A DNA stretch of 64,000 bases from Prorocentrum cordatum (Eukaryota; Sar; Dinophyceae; Prorocentrales; Prorocentraceae): the NCBI GenBank assembly GCA_963575745.1, contig CAUYUJ010015948.1, positions 169,361 to 233,360 of the forward strand, read 5' to 3'. How positions within the stretch are numbered: position 1 is the first letter of the stretch; each line of letters begins with the position of its first letter. Positions 52,701 through 63,034 of the stretch are shown here, piece after piece. Both the position numbers and the translations under genes were made by a program. The notes beneath the pieces are model-generated. The model was not told the origin of the DNA, ran no database searches, and was given only the letters and a program-made list of their open reading frames with translations.

Positions 52701-53551
52701 CACGGCACAGGCAGCCCGCCGGGCCGTTGAGATGCCCCCCCCCGGCACCCCCTCGTGGAGATCTTGGTAAAACAATTAATTCTTTTGACCTATTCAACTC
52801 CCCGTGCCGAAACGTTGCTTGGGAAGCAACAGCACCAAAACATCATACTTGAGTCGCACTCCTGCAGAGCATCATACTGAGCGCTGCTGGCAGATTCCGG
52901 CCGCGAAAACATGATAGTGAGTCGAACTTCAGAAGACCAAATCGAGCAAAGACACCATAAGGAGCGCTTCCGGTATATTCCGGGCTAAAGTGAGCGTCGG
53001 ATGTCTGGGGCGTCGGATGTCTGGACCCAATGGAACCACAACGCAGCGCGGCCGCCAAATTCCGGGCCGCGCGGCCAAGCTGGTGAGAGGCCTCCCCCCG
53101 GCCCCTCCTGAGCAGATTCTGGTAAAAAGAGGTTCTGACCCCCGTTGCATCCCCCTGGCGAAACGCCAGTAGGGAAATATCCGCGGATGCACTTACGGTT
53201 GACTGCTGGGCCTGCTCAGGTTGATCCCGATCTTTGGTTTGACCGCTGCCCCTTCTCCTTGCCCCACAGCTTGCTCATAAACTTCCCGGGTCGAGGCAAC
53301 TCGCCTGGCCGTCCTTTATGGGTGAGCTGGTGGGGATGCTTTTTTTTACAGCCGCAGGCGGAAGCGCCGGCGGCGAGCAGTCACGGTCGGGCTGCGGCCG
53401 TGACGAATTCCCGGGCGCGCGCGGGGGCCGCGGATCAGGCGGCGGGGCAAGCAGCAACCCAGGGCGTCTGAGAGGCCAGGCGGTCGTGCAAGCTGCAACC
53501 CAGGGAGTCTGAGGGGTCAGTCACCCAGGAAGCAAGGCAGACGCGGCCAAA
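52701..53551. other. Stretch with minor repeats, no recognised gene
   Basis: CATCATACTNGAGTCG... words recur at 52840-52930. GCAACCCAGGGMGTCTGAGRGG is duplicated at 53453-53518. Frames are short. Confidence 0.4.
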
Positions 53552-54071
53552 ATGGCGCGCCGTACGTCCCCAGTCGTGGTCGTGACAAGCGACAACCGCG
53601 TGGTGGTGGGGACCAAACAGCTGGTGGGGATGCGCGAAGCGTCAAGAATGGGTATACCTTCTGGCCTCAACACCCTGGTGCCGCCTCTGGCGGCACCCGT
53701 AGAGGCCTTGAGCAGGGACCGACCGTTCTTGCATTCCGAAACGCTCACAACGAACTGGCCTAGAGCAAAATAATGTTCGAACAGCCAAAAATGTTTCAGA
53801 GCATAATGCCGATGTGTTCGAACAAGACGTTCTCAGCCAGAAACGTTATGTCAATATTTCGTGGAGACCACAACAGATTATCATAACACTCTTCGGTGGG
53901 CCAATCGGCAAGCCAGGACGCTTCGCCACGCCTGAGAGACAGTCCCGGACTACTCGGGGGGCCTGCAGTAGATGGATCCAAGACGTCCTAGGGCCTGCGC
54001 GGCCACCAGACGCCCGCTCAACACCTACAGCCCTCCCAAACTGGCCAAAGACCACACGTCTCCGGCACTGC
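53552..54071. other. Weak coding candidate and spacer
   Basis: The plus frame 53552-53773 (73 codons, from ATG) has a natural N-terminal part (MARRTSPVVVVTSDNRVVVG) but no recognised family. Nothing else to 54071. Confidence 0.25.
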
Positions 54072-54095
54072 TGCTCGTGCCGCTGCTGACACCGC

Positions 54096-54128
<33 letters not shown>

Positions 54129-54168
54129 AATGGCTGCTGCTGCTGATGCTGCTGCTGCTGGGACCTTG
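54072..54168 (+). repeat. (CTG)n microsatellite
   Basis: CTGCTGCTG with a few interruptions; a minus-strand frame reads as poly-Gln. Confidence 0.85.
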
Positions 54169-54559
54169 GCAGGCGCTGAGGCAAACGGCACAACTCTGGG
54201 CTGGAAAGCACGGCCGGCGCGGGTGCCAGAGCGCCGAGGGGCGCAACCGACTCTGATCCAAGGAGGGACGCCGCAGGGTGCCGAGTGCCGCGCCCGTGCG
54301 TACCCCCCCCGCAGAGAGGCCCACGTGCCCTTGGTGGCACTTCCCGCCAGCGGTCCTGGGACAGCAGCCGCTCGAGCTGCGTGCTGTTGGCCTCGGGCGC
54401 ACCGACCGCGACCCATACGCTGGGGCACGGCCAGCCCCATACCTACCTCCAGTGTGGCGATCAGAGCAGAGCAAGCGCAGCTCAAAACGCTCCAGGGTCC
54501 AAACGCACCAGTTTCCCAAACTGCGTCCAGCCGTGGCGACGAGAAGGCCCCCCGAAGGC
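54169..54559. other. Spacer with a CAGCCGTGGCGACGAG copy
   Basis: The copy is at about 54530, immediately before the GGA runs. No recognised gene. Confidence 0.4.
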
Positions 54560-55015
54560 CACGGAGGAGGAGGAGGAGGAGGAGGAGGGTGGGAGGGAGG
54601 AAGGAGGAGGAGGAGGAGGAGGAGGAGGAGGAGGAGCGAGGAGGAGGAGCGAGGAGCAGGAGCAGGAGGAGGGGCCTCCTCTGAAATTCTCTCGGCACGA
54701 TGCGGGCCCCCGTGGTTCCTGGCCCTCCCCATATCAGAACGGCTTTGCCGCCGACCCCCGTGCGCGGAGTCGGACACGCGCCGCAAGGGCCCGTCCCCGA
54801 CGCCCTGGAGGACAGGGCCCTTGAGTGTGCTGCCTCAGGGGGTCCAGCAAGCGGGGGAAAGGAGGGGGAGGAGAGGGGGAGGAGGAGAACGAGGAGGAGA
54901 AGGGGGAGGATGATGAGGAGGATGTGGATCGGGAGGAGGGGAGGGAGAGATGGACGGAGGGAGGGAAGGAGGGAGGGAAGGAGGAGGGGGAGAAGGTGGA
55001 TGAGGAGCAGGAAGA
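54560..55015 (+). repeat. (GGA)n-rich purine blocks
   Basis: GGAGGAGGAGG at 54563-54680 and GAGGAGGGGGAGGA at 54855-55015, with a unique GC-rich insert between them. Confidence 0.75.
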
Positions 55016-55719
55016 GCAATCACGTAGCACTTGCCCCCGCTCAGTGGGGCCCCTGGGACGGCAACAAAAAGCCCGGCTCCTGTCGGACCCACGTGGGCGC
55101 TGGCTCCTGGCACCGCGCAGAGCATTCCGCCTTGAGGGATCTCCGCTCTCCGACGGGTGGCGGACGTTTCAGGTTGGCCTGACTCAGGCCGGCGGCGGCC
55201 TTCGACCTGGAAGGCGCCCGCGCCAGCGGCGCCGCCGCGCCGACGTGGCGCGAGCTGGCATGACTGGGCCGATCCCGATCGCGATCCTGGGCGCGTCAAG
55301 CATCCGACCCTGGGCCTGCCAAGGGTGCGTCCCGAGCCGGGCGTGTCTGGAGGCGGGGGCCAGCCGTGGCCACGAGGAGCCCCCCGCAGGTTAAGGAGGC
55401 CCAAACTGAACCCCCAAGGGGCGGGTCGAGAATCTGCCTCCCGACGCCTAAGGGTGCGGTCTGGCCAGAACTTCGAGGCGGATGCGGCAGGTGGCGGTGA
55501 GGAAAGGCCCCGGGAGACGTGCGCCGAACAGAGCCCAGAACGACCTCGAACGTCGAGCCTCGAATCGAGCCGCCCGGTGCCTGGGCCCTCCTGGGCCGCC
55601 AGCAGTCACACGCAGGAACGCCGCCACTTCAGGCGCCAGCTCGCCCTTCGGCGCCAGCGAGCACAAGGTGCCCCCCCTGCCAGCGGCTGGCGCGGGAGCG
55701 GCCTCGCTGGCGCCAGCGA
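55016..55719. other. GC-rich stretch without recognised gene
   Basis: Contains CAGCCGTGGCCACGAGGAGC at about 55361 and GAACTTCGAGGCGGATGCGG at about 55468, both members of the CAGCCGTGGCGACG family. Frames on both strands are Ala/Arg/Pro-rich. Confidence 0.4.
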
Positions 55720-55925
55720 GCTCGCGGGCCTGCGACAGCGTGCGCCGTGGCCGCTGCCGCCGCCGTCAGCGTGGCCGCCGCCGCCGCTGTCGCAACTGCC
55801 GCTGCCGCGGCCGCCGTCGCCTGTCGTCGCTGTGCCGCCGATGCCGCCGCCGCCGTTGTCGCCGCTGCTGCCGCCGCCGCTGCCGCCGTCGCCGTGGTCG
55901 CCGCCCTTGTCGCTATCGCAGAAAC
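55720..55925. repeat. Imperfect (GCC)n block
   Basis: GCCGCCGCCGTCGCC triplets over about 200 bp, poly-Ala in one plus frame. Confidence 0.75.
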
Positions 55926-56385
55926 GAGGCCGCCCAGTGCAGCGAACGAGGGGTGGCTTTTGGTTGATAATGACTCAGCACGGCTTGGAAGGGAAAGCGA
56001 CGTTCGAAACATGTTCTCTGAGATGGCGGCCAGGGATGTTCCATATCCACAACTTTGAAAACCACTCCCCAGCATCCCGGGGGGTAGTTCATGTGCTGGT
56101 CAAGGAGGCCCAGCGCTACATATCTATACACATATGTAAACACACACACACACATGTTCATTCATATATATATATATACATACACAAGTAAATCTGTGTG
56201 GATGTACAATGTGCATCTGCCTGCTTGAGTGCTGGGGGGTGAGTGCCTATAGTGCGATATATGGATGAGTCCCGTCCACGAGTGGAGGAGATGGAGGAGA
56301 AGGCGCTGGCGAGCGGCCGGAACGTGGGGGAGAAAGACGGGAGCGACAGGCATTTTCTTGTTCCCCTGGGGAGGACAAGGAAACG
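55926..56385. other. Spacer with (TA)n and (AC)n
   Basis: (AC)n at 56141-56155, (TA)n at 56164-56178. No gene is recognised. Confidence 0.45.
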
Positions 56386-56613
56386 GAGGAAGAGGGAGGA
56401 GGAGGAGGAGGAGCAGGAGGAGGAGGAGGAGGAAGACGGAGGAGGAGGAGCAGGAGCAGAAGGAGGAGGAGGGGGAGGGGGAGGAGGAGGAGGAGGAGGA
56501 GGAGGAGGAGCGAGGAGGTAGGAGACGGAGGAAGAAGCGAGGAGAAGGAGCAGGAGAAGGATGAGGAGGAGGAGGAGGAAGAGCGAGGAAGAGGAGGATC
56601 GAGGAGAAGGACG

Positions 56614-56649
<36 letters not shown>

Positions 56650-57132
56650 CTGATGATGATGATGATGATGATGATGATGAGGAGGAGGAGGAGGAGGAGG
56701 AGGAGGAGGAGGAGGAGGAGGAGGAGGAGGAGGGAGCAGGAGCGAGGTAGGAGGAGGAGGAGCGAGGAGGAGGAGGGAGAGGGAGGGGGAGAAAAAGGTA
56801 ATTAAGAGGATGAGGAGGAGCATGAGGGGCAAGAGCAGGAGGAGGAGGAGGAGGAGGAGGAGGAGGAGCGAGGAACGAGGAGCGAGGATGGAGGAGCGAG
56901 GAGCGAGGAGGAGGAGGAGGAGGAGGAGGAGGAGGAGGAGGAGCAGGAGGAGATGGATGAGGAGAAAAAGGAGGAGCGCGGAGGAACACGAGGAGGAGAA
57001 GGAGGAGGAGGAGGAGGAGCGAGGAGGAGGAGATGGATGAGGAGGAAGAGGAGGAAAGGAGGAGGAGGAGGAGGAGGAGGAGGAGGAACAGCAAGGATGA
57101 GAAGGGGCGAGGAGGAGGAGGATAATGATAAG

Positions 57133-57164
<32 letters not shown>

Positions 57165-57690
57165 GGAGGAGGAGGGAGGAGGAGCGAGAAGGAGGAGATA
57201 GAGGAAGAGGAGAAGGAGGAGGACGGAAGGAGGAGGAGGAGGAGGAGGAGAGGAGCGAGAAGGAGGAGGGTAGGAGGAGGAGAGAGGAGGAGGGTGGAGG
57301 ACGAGGACGAGGAGAAGGAGGAGGATGAAGAGGGGGATCGAGGAGGAGGAGGAGGAGGAGGAGGAGGAGGAGGGGAGGAGGAGGGGCGAGGAGGAGGAGG
57401 AGGACGACGATGAGGAGGAGGAGCGAGAAGAGAGGAGCGAGGAGGGACGAGCGAGGAGGAGGAGGAGGAGGAGGAGGAGGAGGAGCGAGGAGGAACAGGG
57501 AAGAAAAGGTAGGAGGAGGAGGAGCAGGAGCAGGACCAGAAGGAGGAGGAGGAGGAGGAGGAGGAGGAGGAGGAGGAGCGAGGAGGGAGGAGCGAGGAGG
57601 GAGGAGCGAGGAGGAGAAGGAGGAGGAGAAGGATGAGGAGGAAGCGGGGGAGGAGGAGGAGGAGCGAGGAGGAGGAGGAGGAACCGGATA
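56386..57690 (+). repeat. 1.3-kb near-continuous polypurine (GGA)n tract
   Basis: Almost every base is A or G. GGAGGAGGA predominates with GAGCGAGGAGC, GCAGGAGCAGG and a (GAT)n segment at 56614-56680. All six frames are long; the minus-strand Ser/Leu/Pro frames (56162-57727, 56802-58382) are artefacts. Confidence 0.92.
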
Positions 57691-58460
57691 GCGCGGTCCT
57701 CCGACTTAGGGTCCTCGCCTGCAGCACACTGCCGTCGGGCGGGTGCCGCGGGGGGGGCCCGACGCCGCACGCCCGCGCACGGGGCCGGCGGGTGCTGCTG
57801 GCGGAGGGGTTCGGATCGGATCGGATCGGCTATCCACGGAAGCAAGGTGCACGACATCGACAGCGCCAGAGCACCGATGAGCATCAAAGCCCAGATGGGG
57901 CACTGACGAGGAGGGTGCAGCACCGATGAGCACCAGAGCCCAGACGGAGGGGGACGAGAAAGGAGGGCGGGGAGGAAGCGCGCGCAGGAGTCCGCGGTGA
58001 AACACCCAGAGCCCCAAAGGAGGGAGAGGACAGGGGGGAAGAGAAAGGAGGGGCGTTCAAGGAGGGACGAGGAAGGGAAGGACGAGCAAGGGAGGGACGA
58101 GCAAGGGAGGGACGAGAGGGGGGGAACGAGAAAGGAGGGACCAGAGAGGAAGGACGAGAGGGACACGCGCGCCTGAGTCCGAGGTGAAACCCCCAGGGCG
58201 CACCACTCCCTGGCTCTCAGACCCAGGGGCCAGAAATCGGCGCGGGTTCTTTGTAATAGCACCCTCAGACGAACAATGCGAGAACCAATGGACGTGTGCA
58301 AAATGTCCGCGCCCCTCCGCTGCAGAATGACCTCTCTTTGTGGCCGTTCGTGGCCCAAATTGTTCGTGGGCCATGCGGGCAATCGGCTTGACGTCGAGAC
58401 GAAGCCCGCTGAGAGGCCGAAGGGAAGCCTCTCAGCAAAGAAAGGGCTGATTGAACAAAA
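57691..58460. other. Stretch with small duplications
   Basis: GCACCGATGAGCA(T/C)CA.AGCCCAGA is duplicated at 57871-57950. A GGAGGGACGAGCAAG 15-bp repeat lies at 58060-58120. 58271-58376 (gaaccaatggacgtgtgcaa ... gtggccgttcgtgg) is duplicated at 58685-58791. No gene is recognised. Confidence 0.5.
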
Positions 58461-58638
58461 CTAGGGCTCCCAACTTCGCGCTTCGCGCTGCGCGAAGCGC
58501 GAAGCGCGAATAACTTCGCGCTCTCGCGCCGCCCTCCTAAAGGGAGAATAGGAGGACGAGGAGGAGGGGGAGAAGGAACGAGGACCGCGAAGCGCGAAGC
58601 GCGAATAACTTCGCGCCCTCGAGGGAGCCCTTGAAAAG
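58461..58638. repeat. Dispersed palindrome-rich element, copy 2
   Basis: Partner of 43885-44057. It has one extra CGAAGCG in the left stem and lies between the two halves of the 58271/58685 duplication. Confidence 0.75.
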
Positions 58639-59054
58639 GGGGTGATAGTCTCAGAGGGCCCTGGAACTGAAACAGTCAAAGGGGGAACCGATAGACGTGT
58701 GCAACTTTTCCTCTCCGCCTCAGAATGTTCTCTCTATCTCTCTGTTTCTGTGGCCGCTCGTGGCACACATTGCTCTTGAGGCCATATGTTCCGTGATGTA
58801 GGCCTCCCTCTGCCGCGACCATCGAAAGAGACCCAAGAGAGGAAGGGAGAGGAGAGGAGAGGAGAGGAGAGGAGAGGAGAGGAGAGGAGAAGAAAGAGGA
58901 GAGACGAGACAGGAGAGATGAGCAAGGAGGATGAGGAGACCCGAGGAGATGGAGGGACGAGGAGGAGGAGGAGGGGGAGGAGGAGGAGGAGGAAGAGCAT
59001 GAGGAGCAGGAAAAGAAATAGGAGGAGGAGGAGGAGGAGGAGGAGGAGGAGGAG
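58639..59054 (+). repeat. Second half of the 58271/58685 duplication, then (GAGGA)n and (GGA)n
   Basis: A GGAGAGGAGAGG run lies at 58846-58893, then GGAGGAGGAGG at 58960-59057. The last run is the tail of the inverted copy C. Confidence 0.7.
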
Positions 59055-59633
59055 GAGAGACCCGTGCAAAGCCTCCCTCAAAGTTCCCTCTTCATGGGCC
59101 CCTGTAAGGATTCACGTTCGCTGAGGGAGCTGCCCCGTTGGAAGACAACGGTTTGAGAATCGTGAACTGCGCCAGAATAACAGTCCTGTGACTTCAATGC
59201 CGCGAATCACCGCTAACTACTGCTGCGTACTGACGGTCCCGAATCGTACCAGAAAGCCACTCCTGGGACCTCAACACTGTGAAACAAAGTAACTGTTACG
59301 CCCTGGCATCGCGACATCGTGCCCAAACGCGATTTCTGGGACGGCACCCATGAGAATCATGGAAACTGCTGTAGAAATTTAAACGAATGTGCGCGGCGCT
59401 ACGGCAAGAACCACATATTGAAAAATCAACCGCCCTCCATCCGTGAAGCTCTTGCTTCTTTTGTGTACCGAATGTGCGCGGCGTTGAGGCGAGAACCCCA
59501 TCTTGAAAACCACTCGCCCTCCATCCACGAAGCTGTTGCAAGTTTCAAGCTGCACGGCGATGAATGGTGAGGACGTCTCCGGCCCTGGCCCGCCCGTTCG
59601 AGTGGCCTCGGGATGCGACAGGGAGGAATTACA
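59055..59633 (-). repeat. Three-copy dispersed element, copy C (minus orientation)
   Basis: Reverse complement of copies A and B: head at 59619-59633 (ggaggaattaca; cagggagg), two ~80-bp units with GTGCGCGGCG.TACGGCAAGAA-type sequence (about 59389-59545), then the middle part, gttgtcttccaa (59139-59155), ccatgaagagggaact near 59080-59098 and the GGA (CCT on its own strand) tail at 59020-59057. Confidence 0.72.
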
Positions 59634-59994
59634 AGCAGGACCGATCGAAGAGGAGAGAGAAGGAGGCAGGAGGGAGCGGCGCTCCCCCGTCGAACCAGTC
59701 GTGCCCCTCTCCGCCACCGGCCTCCGGCGCGGTGGAGCCCAGGTCCGCCGCCGCCTGCAGCAGCGACCCGCCGTCGTCGACGTGGCAGGTGCTCCCTCCT
59801 GATGGGGGGGATTGCATCGTCACGGATTCGACCTGGAACGATGGGGGGCACCCTAGAGGAGGAGGAGGGGGAGGAGGAGGAGGAGGAGGAGGAGGAGGAG
59901 GAGGAGGAGGAGGAGGCGGAGGCGGAGGCGGAGGAGGATCATATCAGATCAGACACCTATTGGAGCATAGATCCGCTTCTTGAAGGGGGGAGAG

Positions 59995-60026
<32 letters not shown>

Positions 60027-60130
60027 GGAGGAGTGCACGTACACAGAGTGGGACGAGACGAGGGCAAGCGGACAAGACGCGAGAAGAGGGCAAGTGATCC
60101 CGCTCCTGTCAGTCGCCGCGTGTCTAGCCC
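59634..60130. other. Spacer with GGA/GGC runs
   Basis: GGAGGAGGAGGCGGAGGCGG at 59862-59938 and another GGA run at 59995-60030. No recognised gene. Confidence 0.5.
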
Positions 60131-62331
60131 TCAGCGGATGTTGATAAGGATGTAGTACATTGTGAAGGAGACGGCGCAGGCCGCAACGAAGAAGTGAGGA
60201 AACGCAGGAACTCGTCACTCTCGAAATGCCGGTTGAACTCGTCGATCTCGCTCGGTGAGAACAGCTGGCCGAACTCAGACTGCAGAGCGCGCTCGTCAAA
60301 CTCGTCCAGCTCGTCGTACGCAGGCGGCTGCTGCAACCCGTCGGGTTCCAGCTCGTCGGGCGCCAGCTCGTAAGCGGTCTGTTGCTGCAGCTAGTTGGTC
60401 TCGCTCGTGATGGGCAGCTCGTAGAACTCAGACTGCGCCGCCTTCAGCCCAGGCTGCGGCATGCGCAGGTCGATGGAGTCCAGAACCTTCGTGCAGTCGT
60501 CGCAGCAGTCGACTTTCTGGATGTGCGCGAGAAGGCTGCCGAAGTAGATGTCCAAAAAGCCAGAGGCGTCGTAACATACATTCTTCGGCTCGACGCGCTC
60601 GAGCTCTGAGTTGAACTCGATCTCGTCGAGTTCCAGCTCGTACGCGATCTGCTGCTGCAGCTCGTAGGTCCCGCTCGGGGTGAGCAGCTCGTCGGTCTCG
60701 GACTGTGTCGCCTCCGCATCGGCGGCCTCGTCGAAGTTCAGCTCGGCGGACGCGGTCGGAAGCGGCGTGGTGAGGGTCTTGAACGGCATGGGCAGCGCGG
60801 TCGTCTCGGACTGCGTCAGCGGCTTGGGCGAGTCGGCGACGGCAGTGCCTTGGATACCCGATGCAGGCGGCTGGCAGTCGCTAGAGTGCCAGCCACCAGA
60901 ATGCGGCTCGGGCAGCGAGTTCAGGATCTTCGTGACGCCGTTGCGACAGTCATCGCGCTTGACGTGCGTCAGCAAGGTGTCGAAGTAGTTGTCGACATTG
61001 GGAGAGCCATCGCGGTTGTCAGGGTACTGCTCGTGGCCTTGTAAGAACTGGACGTGCTGCTCGATGGAGTCGATATGCTGCTGCATCTCTTTGGTGTCCA
61101 CTTCGATGAGCTTCAGAATCTGGTCGACTGTGTCCAGGAGCTCTTTATACAGGTTGTTGACGAGCAGCCCCAGCTGGGTGACTTGCGTCTTCAGTTGGAT
61201 GAGTGCGAGTTTCTGCTACCGATTGGCAAACGGCAGCCGCAGCAGTGAGAACAAAATCTACCACTCGGCGAGCTTCGCCACCTGCTCGACGAGTGGCATG
61301 AAGGCGACCGTGAGCTTCATCTGCCGCGCGCCGTGCATCAGCTGCAGCTGCGCGACTTTCATCTGCAATCTCGCGGATGCCGAGGGTCAGGATGTGCGAG
61401 TCGTACGCGGCGCCGAGCCCGGAGCGGATGTCGATGATCTCTTTGGCGACCTGACTCTGGAGGGAGTCCATGACGGGCTTGACCGAGGTAGCGAACGGGG
61501 TGGGCAGATGCTTGGCGTTGGAGGCCGACAGAAGTTCGAAACCCGCGAGAAACTTTTCGTCCAGCTTAGAGAGGGTCCGCTTCCCGAATGTGTGGAGGAA
61601 ACTATCGAAGGTCGCCTCGCTGGGGAGCGCTGGGTTAGAGACACAATGGCAGGAGGACCCAGACAACCTGGAACCGGTACCCAACTCTATGGGGTCGACG
61701 ATGGGCTCGAAGCTGTTGGCCGCAGGCATGTTCTTGCCGATGGTGTCAGCGGCGGCAGCGGGAGCCTTCGCAAGGAAGTCCGTGTCGTAGGTGTCCGCCC
61801 AGGCGACGCGCTTTCGGGCGGCGGAAATGGATGGCTCCTCGACGTTGCCGACCAGCGTTTGTGGCGAGCGATGTTGCAAGGCGTATTCCAGTACTTGAAG
61901 TCTAGCTCCTCCTGTGGGGTGAGGAGTCCATGGGCAGACGCCACCGCGCAGAACTCGGAGCCGTTGCGCCTGTGGAGGTCAGTCTTGAGTTCAAGTTTGT
62001 GCACGTTGTCCGTCGCGCAAGCCAGAACCTTTGCCTCGCGCGAGACGGCTGTTGGAACAGAGATCCGAACCAGCTCAGGACCAGCACGTGGACGCAGAAG
62101 TCCCTTTTCCACAGCTCGTCGTTGGCGGGCGTCAACTACAGTGAGGGAACGGCGTCCGTGGGGTCGAAGAGGGTTCGGGGTACGAGTCGAAGTCGTACGA
62201 GTTGCGAACGTTGCTAAGGGAGTCGCCGCGCTTGCAGCTGGGGACGTCTATGGAGCACCTCCACTGGCCGTGAGCATCACCGCGCTTGCAGTGTAGAGGA
62301 TCGTCGACCAGAACAGGAGCTTCATGAACAT
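60131..62331 (-). pseudogene. Broken gene for a secreted or membrane protein with signal peptide and C-terminal TM helix
   Basis: Minus strand. ATG at 62331 opens a typical signal peptide (MFMKLLFWSTILYTASAVML, then TASGGAP). The frame continues (with TAG at 62250) through RISVPTAVSREAKVLACATD and TPQEELDFKYWNTPCNIA to about 61880. The reading then shifts to a second frame (RKRVAWADTYDTDFLAKAP, FDSFLHTFGKRTLSKLDEKF) until about 61368, and back to the first frame (KVAQLQLMHGARQMKLTVAF), with TAG at 61260, 61218 and 60393, down to about 60190. A third shift leads to a hydrophobic end, HFFVAACAVSFTMYYILINI, and TGA at 60131. About 730 codons in all. The middle is helical and Leu/Gln-rich. The last third holds an internal duplication (YFDTLLTHVKRDDC near 60987, YFGSLLAHIQKVDC near 60546). 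Family not recognised. Three shifts and four TAGs make a decayed copy likely; recoding or assembly indels are alternatives. Confidence 0.62.
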
Positions 62332-63034
62332 TCCATGGCCTCCGCGCCTGCAGAGTCGCCGCTCGGGTCCCCGGGCTGTGCGCGCGCAGGCATGGCACTT
62401 GAGCCCAAATGGCTACGGAAGGAGGAGGAGGAGGAAGAAGAGGAGGAGGAGCAACGACTCAAGCGAGCCAACGTCTGCCCAACGCAGAAAGGAGGACGAG
62501 GAGAAGGAGGAAGAAACTTCCGAAAATTCGGTGGCAACACAAGGGAGCCTCCCGTGTCATCTTCTCGGCTCCTGCGACTCGACGCCATCCGACGCTAGTC
62601 GTCGCTAATCGACGCCAAATCGTCGCTCTCTCCTCGACTGGCAGGCGCTGGCGCGCGCGAGTGCTCTCTGGAGGTGGAGTTTTGAGGACGAACAAAGCTC
62701 CCATGACTTGCCACCAAGCGAAAACATGTGAAAACGCCCGACTCGAACAAGAGGCTACGTGAGCCAGGATCTCGGGACCCCAGGGGTCCGCCCCAAACCC
62801 TAGCTCTACGCGGCTCGGCCACCCTCCGCCGCCTGCCGCACGCCCTCCGCAGCGGCCAGACATCGGGCGTCCCGCTTTCTTCGAGGCACGGGCCACCGAC
62901 CTCTCGACCACTTCCCCAGGACCAGCTTTCCGTCCCGAGTCGTTCTGTGGACGGCCCCGAGGCCCTGGAAGGGCTCCGAGAGGCCGAAAACCAGAAACGA
63001 AAGAACCATCAGCAATAATGCCGTCTAGAGGCTG
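62332..63034. other. Stretch without recognised gene
   Basis: GGAGGAGGAGGAAGAAGAGG run at 62421-62450. 62915-62975 is a copy of the ccaggaccagcttt.c.tcccgag series also seen near 19535 and 22800. No gene is recognised. Confidence 0.4.

Noticed and set aside
56162-58382. Minus frames above 500 codons, Ser/Leu/Pro-rich
   Set aside because: Translation of a polypurine/polypyrimidine tract; openness follows from the absence of T on the plus strand.
62130-62200. A further TAG (62138) interpreted as a stop inside the broken gene
   Set aside because: It lies in a shadow frame; the coding frame from ATG 62331 passes this region without a stop.
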